64,000 bases of DNA from an uncultured Clostridia bacterium (GTDB lineage Bacteria > Bacillota > Clostridia > TANB77 > CAG-508): assembly GCA_948530865.1 (NCBI GenBank), contig CAOTKV010000001.1, positions 310,001 through 374,000 of the forward strand, read 5' to 3'. Both the position numbers and the translations under genes were made by a program. The notes below the pieces were generated by a model. The model had not been told where the DNA came from and did not search any database. It saw only the letters and a program-made list of their open reading frames with translations. Positions 53,715 to 61,988 of this stretch are shown one piece after another (the stretch's first letter is position 1; the number at the start of each line of letters is the position of its first letter).

Positions 53715-54710
53715 TTATCTTTCTTCTACTTCTTTATCTGATTGTTTTTCTATTGATTCTTTATAATGTGAATAAAATAAATCTGATGTAGATTTAAATT
53801 TTTCATTTATTTCATCAATACTTACATTTGGTGTTGCTTTTATGTGCTTTTGCATATTTTCTGGAACTTCTCCTCCCGTTTTTTCTATAACATCAATTAA
53901 TGTATTAGTAAATTCTGCTAAAAAATATCCACGGTTTGTAGGATCTAATTTTCTTCTTGTTGCAATATCTTCTATTCTATCATATGGAGATACAATTCCA
54001 TCAGATGTTGCCATTAAATCTGCAATATTTAAAACAATATCATATGTACTGTATTGATAATTTTCTAAAAATAATGTTATATCATCTTTTTCTGTTTCAG
54101 GTTTCCAGCAAGGATTTCCGTTTTCATCTACATAAAATCCTTCTTCTGCTTGTTCATTACTAGCACATCTTCCACCATTTAAAAACGAATGAGTTAAGCA
54201 AGAAATAGCTTCATCTTTCCAACCTTCATCAACTAATTTTTCATATCCAATTGTAACATGTTCAAAACTATGCGTTACTTTTCTTCCATAATCGTGTAAG
54301 ATTCCCTGAATTTGAGCAGTGTTTGAATCAATACCAAGTTTAGTTGCTAGTTGTTTGGCAAGTTTTCCTTCATATAGTACATGGCTAATCCAACTACTTG
54401 TATTGATTTTTCCATCATTTATAGTTCTTTCTCCTAGAGGCTTTCCGCTTTCTATACATTTATAAGCAAGTTCAACAATTTTAGATTTAGTTATACTGTT
54501 GGTTTTGTTATTTTGAGTAAGATTATAACAAACATCAGAAGGTAATTTTAATTCCCTTTCCATAAGTGAAATTAAATTTGATAAATCTTCTTTTGACAAA
54601 TCTTTTGTAATAAGAAGAAATGCATCACCTATTGTATGGTTACTTTTTTCTGCTTTTAATGTATTTAATGCTTTTTTCTTATATTCTTCATTGCTAAAAT
54701 ATAATTTCAT
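53715..54710 (-). CDS. HD-domain phosphohydrolase-like protein
   Basis: The start is the ATG at 54710 (MKLYFSNEEYKKK), preceded by GGAGG, giving 331 residues. An HD-type domain spans about residues 115-260. The metal ligands are His in SWISHVLYEGKLAKQLA, His-Asp in IQGILHDYGRK, His in HSFEHVTIGYEKL, His in LTHSFLNGG, and a late Asp in DIVLNIADLMATSDGI. HD enzymes hydrolyse phosphate esters, often of nucleotides, but the substrate is not evident. The N-terminal 90 residues are helical and unassigned. It is monocistronic. Confidence 0.78.
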   Translation of the reverse strand: MKLYFSNEEYKKKALNTLKAEKSNHTIGDAFLLITKDLSKEDLSNLISLMERELKLPSDVCYNLTQNNKTNSITKSKIVELAYKCIESGKPLGERTINDGKINTSSWISHVLYEGKLAKQLATKLGIDSNTAQIQGILHDYGRKVTHSFEHVTIGYEKLVDEGWKDEAISCLTHSFLNGGRCASNEQAEEGFYVDENGNPCWKPETEKDDITLFLENYQYSTYDIVLNIADLMATSDGIVSPYDRIEDIATRRKLDPTNRGYFLAEFTNTLIDVIEKTGGEVPENMQKHIKATPNVSIDEINEKFKSTSDLFYSHYKESIEKQSDKEVEER

Positions 54711-54773
54711 ATATCCTCCTTTTTTATTTGAAACTAACGTTTTTATTATAACACATTTTTGATATAAAAGCAA

Positions 54774-54798
54774 GAAAACCCCAGCAACAGCTGAGGTT
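54774..54798 (-). terminator. Terminator of the 256-residue membrane gene
   Basis: AACCTCAGC pairs with GCTGGGGTT (one G-U pair, 4-base loop), followed on the minus strand by TTTTC. Confidence 0.7.
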
Positions 54799-54814
54799 CT
54801 TACAATCCTGAAAA

Positions 54815-55585
54815 TTATTTGTATGATTTTAAGGTATTTTTATATGAAATTGAAAACCAGTATTCCATGAGGCTTTCTGCCATTTGAAGCTCATGTTTTG
54901 TGGGTTTGGCTACTGAAGTTAACTTTAGTAGACCAAAAAATGATGTTTGATAAGCGAGTATTGTAAGAAAAATCGCCACTGGAATGGAAATGACTGATAA
55001 AGTAATAGTAGGCATGAAAAACGGTACAGATAAAAACGCAAAAAGTATTCCAACTGATTCGTGCGGTTTCATGTAACGATCCTTATCATGTCTATAAATA
55101 TTTGCCTGTTCTATTTCTTTCTGAAGTGGTGGCCGATGATGTTCTTCGAAGGCATTTATTGCTTTGTTTAAAGCTCCCTGCCATCTCAAAATAGCCTGAC
55201 CAATTTCGGTTTTTCTTTTATAGAGTCCATTTAATATAGAAAATTCAAATAGATATATAAAAGAGTAAGTAAAGAAATAGAAGCCTATGCAAATTCTTAT
55301 AGGTACATCAAAAAAGTTTCTAAGAATCATAGGAAAAAACAAAGCAAACATTATCTCACAAGTTAACCGTATTAATGTAGAAAGCATCCCTCTTTCTACA
55401 TAACTATCACTACAAAATGAATGAAATATTTCTTCCTTTCCTTCCCATAGACATGCAGGTTCATTTTTTATGGTGTATCCGTCTCCATTTTTATCATAGG
55501 CTATACAAACCTGTGATTGGTCAGGAGTGTAAATCATCATACCATGAACACCTACAGTTGACCGAATCTTTTCCTTTAATAACAT
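54815..55585 (-). CDS. Integral membrane protein, possibly a distant DUF1385 relative
   Basis: This is a 256-residue protein with an N-terminal soluble part (about residues 1-65) and four membrane helices at about 72-92, 95-118, 180-200 and 202-222. GVHGMMIYTPDQSQVCIAYDKNGDGYTIKNE near the N-terminus, and WQGALNKAINAFEEH between helices 2 and 3, resemble the GVMMRSP and HGAEHK-x-I-x-x-Y/F-E motifs of DUF1385 membrane proteins, though with key residues changed (His-Gly-Ala-Glu-His is not kept). The resemblance is by eye and weak. Function is unknown. Composition matches the less AT-rich class of genes, and a strong terminator follows. Confidence 0.6.
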   Translation of the reverse strand: MLLKEKIRSTVGVHGMMIYTPDQSQVCIAYDKNGDGYTIKNEPACLWEGKEEIFHSFCSDSYVERGMLSTLIRLTCEIMFALFFPMILRNFFDVPIRICIGFYFFTYSFIYLFEFSILNGLYKRKTEIGQAILRWQGALNKAINAFEEHHRPPLQKEIEQANIYRHDKDRYMKPHESVGILFAFLSVPFFMPTITLSVISIPVAIFLTILAYQTSFFGLLKLTSVAKPTKHELQMAESLMEYWFSISYKNTLKSYK

Positions 55586-55630
55586 ATTTTATACCTCCAT
55601 ATTTTTTATGCACAATATTATATCATACTT

Positions 55631-56383
55631 CTAACAATTTGACAAATCAGCTGTAACAAGAGGTATTAAGTATTCTCTTTTTGGATTGCTCATATTTTCT
55701 AATATTTCTATTGCATTATTCTTTTTTAACAAATGAATTTTTCCAAATTCTATTTCTAAATTGTTCTTTTTTAAATATTCTAAGTATGTATTGTAATGTT
55801 TTTTCATTTCTTCTGAACTTATTTTTAAATTTGCTTTTGCAAAAATTTGAACTTTAGGTTTTTCATTTTGTTCTGTTTCATATATGTATTTTAGTTTTAA
55901 GCTACTTACTTGAGAATTATCATATAAATTAATATTTACTTCCTCCATAACTTCTCTTGAAATTGTTTTCATTATATTAACTATTCCATTTTCTATGTCT
56001 TTTTTGTCTACATTTCCGCCAGAGATTTGTAGCACATGTGGATATGACATTTTCTCATCAAGTTCTCCAATTAAATAGTAGCCATCACTTGTTTCTAATA
56101 AAGCTCCAGCGCTTATATTTATACAACTATATTCTAGCGGTAAACCAATTCTCTCATCATATAAATAATGTGCAAAATTAGATTTTTGACATGATATATA
56201 TATCTTGGTATCATTAGATTCATACTTATTTACACATGTTACTTCTCCATTATATAATACAGGATTTTTACTTTTAAATTCTTGCCATCCTTTTTTTATT
56301 TTTTCTTTTATTTCTTCTGGTAAGATTATATTTTTATCTTCATAAGTAATTGATATTTTTTTATTTTCAATATTTTTTATCAT
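55631..56383 (-). CDS. NUDIX-like hydrolase
   Basis: This 250-residue soluble protein has a NUDIX-type core at about residues 90-190. GALLETSDGYYLIGELDEKMSYPHVLQISGGNVDKKDIENGIVNIMKTISREVMEEVNI matches the pattern of the NUDIX box, with a Gly followed after an insertion by RE-x-x-EE-x-x-I (the canonical box is G-x5-E-x7-RE-U-x-EE-x-G-U). The metal-binding RE and EE pairs are intact, but the central Gly-x5-Glu spacing is loosened. Larger NUDIX proteins of this type hydrolyse nucleotide sugars or CoA-like substrates; the substrate here is unknown. It is divergent from the HD gene at 56549. Confidence 0.7.
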   Translation of the reverse strand: MIKNIENKKISITYEDKNIILPEEIKEKIKKGWQEFKSKNPVLYNGEVTCVNKYESNDTKIYISCQKSNFAHYLYDERIGLPLEYSCINISAGALLETSDGYYLIGELDEKMSYPHVLQISGGNVDKKDIENGIVNIMKTISREVMEEVNINLYDNSQVSSLKLKYIYETEQNEKPKVQIFAKANLKISSEEMKKHYNTYLEYLKKNNLEIEFGKIHLLKKNNAIEILENMSNPKREYLIPLVTADLSNC

Positions 56384-56430
56384 AAACTAACTTCCTTAAA
56401 TAAATTTTTGTTATTATATCATAAAATTGG

Positions 56431-56486
56431 TATTTAGTGAGTAATTTTAATTGTATAACTTATATTTTTGTATTACTCACCAAATA
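56431..56486. repeat. Inverted repeat upstream of the 179-residue HD gene
   Basis: TATTTAGTGAGTAAT (56431-56445) matches the complement of 56472-56486 with one mismatch, around 26 AT-rich bases. It resembles, at a distance, the GTTATTTAGTAGGAA palindrome at 40417. Confidence 0.4.
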
Positions 56487-56499
56487 ACAATTTTTAGTA

Positions 56500-56529
56500 T
56501 TGTATTTCATATTTTTATAGTAGTATAAT
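56500..56529 (+). promoter_or_regulatory. Predicted promoter of the 179-residue HD gene
   Basis: TTGTAT (56500-56505) and TATAAT (56524-56529) are 18 bases apart, 19 bases before the start codon, so the leader would be very short. Confidence 0.45.
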
Positions 56530-56548
56530 AATTCTAGAGGTAATCAAA

Positions 56549-57088
56549 ATGAATGTTAAATTAGAAAGTAAAATAAGTGAAGACTCAGAATTTCAAAATA
56601 TTATACAAGATTTAATTCGCAATAAAACCGTTCAAGAAATGAAAAATTATAGACAACACTTTAATACAAGTTGTTATGAGCATTGTTATGTTGCGTCTTA
56701 TTATTGTTACAAGATTTGTAAAGCTTTAAAATTAGATTACAAATCAGCAGCTCGTGGAGCTATGCTTCATGATTTATTTTTGTATGATTGGAGAGTTAAA
56801 AATAATCGCTCAGGATGGCATGCTTTTACGCATGGAAAAACAGCATATGAAAATTCCTCAAAAATTTTTGAATTAAATAAAATAGAAAAAGATATGATAA
56901 TTAAGCATATGTGGCCAGTTACACTTGCTATTCCTAGATATCCTCAAACTTTTATTTTAACATTAGTTGATAAGTATTGTGCTACAATGGAATCTTTTGA
57001 AGAAATGTTTTCAGGATTTTCTGTTAGAAAAGCACTACATTATTCATACGTGTTTTTGGCTTTAGTTATTTTTAAAAGAAAGCCATAA
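56549..57088 (+). CDS. HD-domain family protein
   Basis: This 179-residue soluble protein consists largely of a compact HD domain. The putative metal ligands are His in CYEHCYVASYYCYKI, the His-Asp pair in RGAMLHDLFLYDW, His in GWHAFTHGKTAYENS and a late Asp in LTLVDKYCATMESF. Short HD proteins of this kind (HDIG-like) are common in clostridia and are presumed phosphohydrolases. The ribosome binding site is modest (AGAGGT). It converges with the YkgJ-type gene, and the shared terminator hairpin lies within their junction. Confidence 0.78.
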   Translation: MNVKLESKISEDSEFQNIIQDLIRNKTVQEMKNYRQHFNTSCYEHCYVASYYCYKICKALKLDYKSAARGAMLHDLFLYDWRVKNNRSGWHAFTHGKTAYENSSKIFELNKIEKDMIIKHMWPVTLAIPRYPQTFILTLVDKYCATMESFEEMFSGFSVRKALHYSYVFLALVIFKRKP

Positions 57089-57090
57089 AA

Positions 57091-57134
57091 AGAAGTTAGA
57101 AACTTCTATTATAAATTACATTTCTAACTTCTTT
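57091..57134. terminator. Bidirectional terminator overlapping the end of the YkgJ-type gene
   Basis: AAGAAGTTAGAAA pairs with TTTCTAACTTCTT around an 18-base loop, with A/T runs on both sides. It extends into the last codons of the convergent gene ending at 57096. Confidence 0.65.
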
Positions 57135-57716
57135 TATATTATCAAAAATCTGTTTTTCAAAATTCTTTTTTATATTATATTCTTTAAACAGAAGTTCTCT
57201 AATTCGATTTTTCTTTTCTGCTGAATAGCTGTTCCATTTTGGCTGAATTTCTTCCATAAGTTCTATCCATTTCAAATAGACTTCTTTATTTTTCTTATAA
57301 ATATTGTGATTTCCGTTAACCCATTTATTTATAGTAGTAATTTTATTTGTATCTATTGGGCATGCTTCTGTATTTATAAATAAATCTCTTTTTACATCAA
57401 TTGGCACTAATGGGAAAACAACACATTGCATAGGTTTTACTTTATTTATTTGGCATTTGAAGTTTTTTCTATTATTAAATATACATTCCCTTTTTTCGCC
57501 AATTCCTTTTATTACAATTTCAGGCTCTTCCCCCTTTACTTCTTCTGTATAGTTATCTAAAAACTCTTGTATAGAAATTTTTAAAAACTTACTTATTTCT
57601 AAAACATTTATTGGTGTTATTTTTATATTCCCCCTATATTCGCAACATTTCTCACATAAAGTACAATTTAATTTTGCTTTAGATTTTAAATTTAATATCT
57701 CGTGTGCTTCTGTCAT
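57096..57716 (-). CDS. YkgJ-family cysteine-cluster protein
   Basis: This 206-residue protein has the Cys cluster typical of YkgJ/UPF0153 proteins: LNCTLCEKCCEYRG near the N-terminus, then ECIFNNRKNFKCQINKVKPMQCVVFPL. The first motif reads C-x2-C-x2-CC. The cluster probably binds zinc or an Fe-S centre. The family role is not established; some members are linked to metal handling or modification of flagellin. The C-terminal half is helical and lysine-rich. It lies 13 bases upstream of the extended mntP frame on the same strand. Confidence 0.82.
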   Translation of the reverse strand: MTEAHEILNLKSKAKLNCTLCEKCCEYRGNIKITPINVLEISKFLKISIQEFLDNYTEEVKGEEPEIVIKGIGEKRECIFNNRKNFKCQINKVKPMQCVVFPLVPIDVKRDLFINTEACPIDTNKITTINKWVNGNHNIYKKNKEVYLKWIELMEEIQPKWNSYSAEKKNRIRELLFKEYNIKKNFEKQIFDNIKEVRNVIYNRSF

Positions 57717-57729
57717 TTGTTTCTCCTAA

Positions 57730-58335
57730 TTAATTTAATATGTAATCATTATAATTATATATTATTATTTTGTCTATAAAATATTTAGATGCTCTAATAA
57801 TATTTTTATACCTAATAAAATTAGTACTAAACCGTCCTGCAAATTCTGCTTTGTTTTGATATTTGTTTCCAAATTTATTTCCTATTTTAACACCTATTAA
57901 TGATAATATAAATGTTACTATTCCTATTATCAAAACTGATATTGTAATATCTACATTTAATATTGCAAATGTTATTCCAACAGCTAATGCATCTATACTA
58001 GTTGCTATTGCTAAGACTATCATTGTTTTAAAATCAACATTATCATTGCATTTTTCAAGTTCATCATCAAATGATTCTTTAATCATATTTCCACCAATAA
58101 ATCCAAGTAATATAAATGCAATCCAGTGATCAACATGAGAAACAAAATCTTCAAATGTTGTTCCTAAAAAATATCCTATAACAGGCATTAGTGCTTGGAA
58201 ACCTCCAAAATAAATAGCTATTATAATTGCTTTTTTCCAATTTAATTTTTTCATTGATAATCCTTTACATATAGAAACTGCAAATGCATCCATTGCAAGG
58301 CTTATTCCAATTAGAAATATTTCAATTAGTCCCAT
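57730..58335 (-). CDS. mntP: Manganese efflux pump MntP with a frameshifted C-terminus
   Basis: MntP exports Mn2+ across the membrane through six helices. This frame follows the family through ISLAMDAFAVSICKGL (metal-site Asp), IGGNMIKESF, AIATSIDALAVGITFA (second Asp) and VKIGNKFGNKYQNKAEFAG. After AEFAG it departs into RFSTNFIRYKNII..., which is not MntP-like. Removing one base near 57834 restores GLVLILLGIKILLEHLNIL and a stop at 57774, exactly the expected sixth helix and a 186-residue protein. The 201-residue product shown is therefore probably a frameshift or sequencing error. A manganese-type riboswitch and promoter lie upstream. Confidence 0.85.
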   Translation of the reverse strand: MGLIEIFLIGISLAMDAFAVSICKGLSMKKLNWKKAIIIAIYFGGFQALMPVIGYFLGTTFEDFVSHVDHWIAFILLGFIGGNMIKESFDDELEKCNDNVDFKTMIVLAIATSIDALAVGITFAILNVDITISVLIIGIVTFILSLIGVKIGNKFGNKYQNKAEFAGRFSTNFIRYKNIIRASKYFIDKIIIYNYNDYILN

Positions 58336-58395
58336 TTTACTCCTCCATATTTAATATATATTTAAAGATATGATTAATATGTTTGACCTTTACAC

Positions 58396-58520
58396 AAAAA
58401 AGAGACTATGTTTGCTATGTTTTAGCAAACAAGTCTCATTATTTAAAGTAAAGCCAGATATATAAATATCAGTATGTTGACTTTACTACTTTTATAGCCA
58501 ATTACTCCCTCATTTCTGTT
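58396..58520 (-). promoter_or_regulatory. yybP-ykoY (Mn2+) riboswitch with terminator ahead of mntP
   Basis: On the minus strand the leader reads GAGGGAGTA, then AAAGTC...CTGGCTTTACT (paired arms AAAGTC/GGCTTT), then TGAGACTTGTTTGC, matching the core of the yybP-ykoY aptamer. It ends in a long stem (58402-58417 with 58423-58437) and six T residues. The 5' arm of the terminator overlaps the closing helix of the aptamer, the usual switch design. Mn2+ binding would prevent termination and turn on the efflux pump. Confidence 0.72.
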
Positions 58521-58523
58521 ACT

Positions 58524-58552
58524 ATTATAACGTAACGGTTAATTATAATCAA
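58524..58552 (-). promoter_or_regulatory. Predicted promoter of the riboswitch-mntP transcript
   Basis: TTGATT and TATAAT are 17 bases apart on the minus strand, and transcription would start just before the aptamer. Confidence 0.65.
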
Positions 58553-58555
58553 GTA

Positions 58556-60595
58556 TTAATATGCAACAATTAAATCATCATTATTATTTTCTTCATTTAC
58601 TAATTCTAATTCATTCAACTTTTCAAATGTATTTAAGTTATATGAAATTATTCCATTATAATGTAATGTGTATAATGTATCTTCTATATAAATTGCTCTT
58701 TCTATTCCATTGAAGTCTTTATTATTTAAGATTTCTGCATATTTTTCAAAACCATTTTCTAAATCAATTTTGAATATTTCTAGTCTGTTTTGACTATCAT
58801 AGCTAACTGGAAATCCTATTAGATTGTCAGATTTTTTATAGAATAATGATTTATGATTATATAATATTTCTGAGTGAACATATTCAGTACCAATATCTAT
58901 ACTAAACATTTCTTTTGGATTTTCTACATCAGATACATCAAACATAGACATTTTCATGTTATCATTTGTTATTCCACCATGACCATTAGATTTTGTATTG
59001 TAACCAATTCCTATTATATGATTTTCATCATATGGATGTAAGTATGAACTATATCCTGGTATTTTTAATTCACCTTTAATTTGTGGATTTGTTGGGTCTG
59101 ATAAATCTATTACAAATAATGGGTCTATTTGTTTGAATGTTACAATATATCCAATTTTTCCTATAAATCTTACTGAATAAATTTGTTCGTCTTTTGCTAA
59201 GTCATCTATTCTTCCGATTTCTTTTAAATTTTTATCTAAAACATATAACCTATTTGAGTATTTAATCTCAGGAACTTTAGTGATTGGAACACCATCTGCA
59301 TCTCCTACAATTTCTTCCTCTCCTTCTCTTATTGTATATGTTGTAGCAAGTCTTAAATTTCCTTCATATTCATCCATTGAAAATTGATTATTTAGATAAC
59401 CTTCAACTTCGCCTTTGGCTTGTAAGACAATTTGTGAACCAGTTAAAGAAAATTTATAAATTGTTGTATTTGCATTCCAATTATTATCATAAACAGTTTG
59501 AGATAAGTATAAATTATTTTCGCTTGCATATACATCTTCACTTGCTCCAAAAAAAGTTTCTACACTTATTTCTTCATTATTATTGATATTAAATCCACCA
59601 ATTAACATATAATTCTTGTCATCTGTTCCTATAAAATATGCAATATCTGTACAGTCTATACTTCTTGTTTTTTGTTCTGTAATTGAATCTTGAACTCTTG
59701 GTAATAGTTCTTCTTCTTCTATTCCATCATAATAATAAACAGCTTTTCTACTAATAATAAATACATTATCTCCTATCATTCTGGAATTCATGTAATTACC
59801 GTCTAATCCAACTTCTCTAATGATTTTTGGAGTTTCTTTATTAGATATATCATAAACAATTGCTTTTGCTAAATTAGTACTTGTTATTCTTGCAGTATCT
59901 GAATAAACAGCCATTTTAGCATTTTCTACTTCTGCCATATCTTCTTCATAATCATTTCTGTTTACTACTTCTTCATATTCATAAAAGTTTCCTAAAACAA
60001 TTAATTTATCATTATTAATAAAAATTTCTCTAGGGTTAAATCCCTTTTTATCTTCTCTTATTTTAATATCTGAAATTATTTTTAATTCTTTGCTATCAAC
60101 AATAAAAACTTTATTTCCTGTTACATAATAAATGTAATTTCCATCTGTTTTTACAATATCTGCTTCATCAACATTATCAACTTGTACATTTGTTTTTGAA
60201 TAATCACCACTTCCTGTATCTGAGTTTTCTTCTACTGATTCTTTTTGTTCTAAATCATTTACACTAAGTGTTACATCAGTTTTCATTGTTGCATTTCTAT
60301 AATAACTTCCATTTTCATGTAAAGCCTCTTTTAGTTCTTTCATATCTTTAAATCTAGGCAAATCATTTTTTATAGTAATAGCTATATTTTCTGTATTTGA
60401 ATCTTCTGAATTATAATTCTCAAATTCAAAAATTCCAATAGAAAAGATTATTAAAATTACTGCTACACTAGATAATATTTTTATGTAAGATATTTTATTT
60501 TGTTTAGTTTGTTTCATTTTTCTTATAGTTTTTTCTTTTAATTCATTACTTGCATGTATTTGATCTATTGCATTTTTATAATTATCTTTATTCAT
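58556..60595 (-). CDS. Membrane-anchored beta-propeller protein, probable anti-sigma partner
   Basis: The ATG at 60595 (MNKDNYKNAIDQIHASNELK) is preferred over TTG at 60601, because AGGAGG is 8 bases upstream. This gives 679 residues. The cytoplasmic N-terminus (about 1-35) is helical and basic, as in anti-sigma domains. One membrane helix follows (about 37-57). The extracellular part is the family called beta-propeller domain of methanol-dehydrogenase type: YSKTNVQVDNVDEADIVKTDGNYIYYVTGNKVFIVD, with repeated strands to the C-terminus. Its start overlaps the sigma-factor gene by 8 bases. It may sense an extracellular signal and release the ECF sigma. Confidence 0.82.
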   Translation of the reverse strand: MNKDNYKNAIDQIHASNELKEKTIRKMKQTKQNKISYIKILSSVAVILIIFSIGIFEFENYNSEDSNTENIAITIKNDLPRFKDMKELKEALHENGSYYRNATMKTDVTLSVNDLEQKESVEENSDTGSGDYSKTNVQVDNVDEADIVKTDGNYIYYVTGNKVFIVDSKELKIISDIKIREDKKGFNPREIFINNDKLIVLGNFYEYEEVVNRNDYEEDMAEVENAKMAVYSDTARITSTNLAKAIVYDISNKETPKIIREVGLDGNYMNSRMIGDNVFIISRKAVYYYDGIEEEELLPRVQDSITEQKTRSIDCTDIAYFIGTDDKNYMLIGGFNINNNEEISVETFFGASEDVYASENNLYLSQTVYDNNWNANTTIYKFSLTGSQIVLQAKGEVEGYLNNQFSMDEYEGNLRLATTYTIREGEEEIVGDADGVPITKVPEIKYSNRLYVLDKNLKEIGRIDDLAKDEQIYSVRFIGKIGYIVTFKQIDPLFVIDLSDPTNPQIKGELKIPGYSSYLHPYDENHIIGIGYNTKSNGHGGITNDNMKMSMFDVSDVENPKEMFSIDIGTEYVHSEILYNHKSLFYKKSDNLIGFPVSYDSQNRLEIFKIDLENGFEKYAEILNNKDFNGIERAIYIEDTLYTLHYNGIISYNLNTFEKLNELELVNEENNNDDLIVAY

Positions 60596-61049
60596 CTTCA
60601 AAACCTCCTTCTAATTTTTCCTTTAAGATTTCTCTTGCTCTAAAAAGCCAAGTTTTAATAGTTCCTTCACTTTTCTTCATTAATTTTGAAATTTCTTTTA
60701 CTTTGTATCCCTCATAATATAATAAATATATTACTGTTCTATAATTTTGAGGTAGTTCACAGACTACTGAATAAACGTCTTCTTCTTCTTTTGTTTCAAA
60801 AATCATATTTTCGTCTAAATTAATAACTCTTTTATTCCATACATTACGTTTTAAATTTTTGGTTAAGTTAATTGTAACTCTAATAAACCAAGCTTTTTCG
60901 TGTTCACTATTTTCAAATTTAGGATGTTTTTCACTGTATACCATAAATACATCTTGAAAAATATCTTCAGCATTTTCAATTGTGCCACATCTGGTTAATG
61001 CAATTCTATAAACCATATTAGAGTATTTTTCTACTATTTCGTTTATCAT
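60588..61049 (-). CDS. ECF-type RNA polymerase sigma factor
   Basis: This 153-residue sigma factor has region 2 (IVEKYSNMVYRIALTRCGTIENAEDIFQDVFMVYSE) and region 4 (NYRTVIYLLYYEGYKVKEISKLMKKSEGTIKTWLFRAREILKEKL) with its helix-turn-helix. It is small even for ECF sigmas but complete. The next gene overlaps it by 8 bases and encodes a bitopic beta-propeller protein whose N-terminus probably binds it. The regulon may include downstream or surface genes, but no promoter motif was identified. The ribosome binding site is GGAGGT. Confidence 0.88.
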   Translation of the reverse strand: MINEIVEKYSNMVYRIALTRCGTIENAEDIFQDVFMVYSEKHPKFENSEHEKAWFIRVTINLTKNLKRNVWNKRVINLDENMIFETKEEEDVYSVVCELPQNYRTVIYLLYYEGYKVKEISKLMKKSEGTIKTWLFRAREILKEKLEGGFEDE

Positions 61050-61105
61050 ATTTACCTCCTATCTATTAAGAATACACATTAGAAGTTGTTTTGGTTTCAA
61101 AAATT

Positions 61106-61978
61106 TTAAATTTTTTTCCATATCATTTTATTATTTTTAAATTCATATGAAACTTTTTCATTATCATATAAATAAGATAAGTATGATTTTATTGTACTTC
61201 CTATAAGAACATATTGATTTGTATTCATTGTTAAATTGTAGAAGTCGAAAATTTCTTTTAGGATTTCTTCAAAGGTTTTTTCTGTTTCACAAATTTGAGT
61301 AATTTTATTTAAAATTTCATAGATTTTATTTTCATTTAACTCAATTAAATTACTTATATCATGTGTTGCTAAGCAATGCGAAGGAATATATAAATTACCA
61401 TTAAGTGTTTTTAACATATTTAAAGTGTTCAAATATTCTTTAATATCATAAATAAAAAATAAATGATATTTCTCAATTGTTTCTCTACTAAATAATGCAT
61501 CTGCAAGAAAGTATATATTGTCAGATGTCTTTATTCCAATCATGTCAAAAAAGTGTCCTTTTAAATTTATATATTCTAATCCTTCTGGTAAATTAGTGTT
61601 AATATTCTCTACATATGATTCTTTTGCCAATAGAAATTTATTTTTTAAGTCTTTAAATGGATATCCACCATATAGAAAAGATGGTTCTAATATTGGATTT
61701 TCTGTAAAATTCTTTTCGATACCATATGTAAATATTTTACAGTTTGTTCTATCTTGAATTATTTTATTTCCGCCAATATGATCTGCATTTGAATGTGTAT
61801 TTATAATTCCTTTTATATTCCATCTCTGTTCATTAACTATCTTTAATATTTTCTTTCCAGCATCTTTATCATTTCCAGAATCTATAATATATACATTTTC
61901 TTCATCAATTTTATAAATACCAATATTGGTAGGATTTTTTATATAATAAGTTTTTTCACCTATTTGTATAAGTTCCAT
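61106..61978 (-). CDS. MBL-fold metallohydrolase
   Basis: This 290-residue metallo-beta-lactamase-fold enzyme has the metal-binding signature GIINTHSNADHIGG (about residues 58-71; the family consensus is H-x-H-x-D-H, and here the second His is Asn). Further ligands are His in LKGHFFDMIG, Asp in IYFLADALF, and His in YIPSHCLATHD. The changed second ligand may alter metal binding. Members act on a variety of substrates, for example as thioesterases, lactonases or glyoxalases. It lies 10 bases downstream of the VanY-type gene and probably shares its transcript. The ribosome binding site is GGAGGAGC. Confidence 0.82.
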   Translation of the reverse strand: MELIQIGEKTYYIKNPTNIGIYKIDEENVYIIDSGNDKDAGKKILKIVNEQRWNIKGIINTHSNADHIGGNKIIQDRTNCKIFTYGIEKNFTENPILEPSFLYGGYPFKDLKNKFLLAKESYVENINTNLPEGLEYINLKGHFFDMIGIKTSDNIYFLADALFSRETIEKYHLFFIYDIKEYLNTLNMLKTLNGNLYIPSHCLATHDISNLIELNENKIYEILNKITQICETEKTFEEILKEIFDFYNLTMNTNQYVLIGSTIKSYLSYLYDNEKVSYEFKNNKMIWKKI

Positions 61979-61988
61979 AGCTCCTCCT

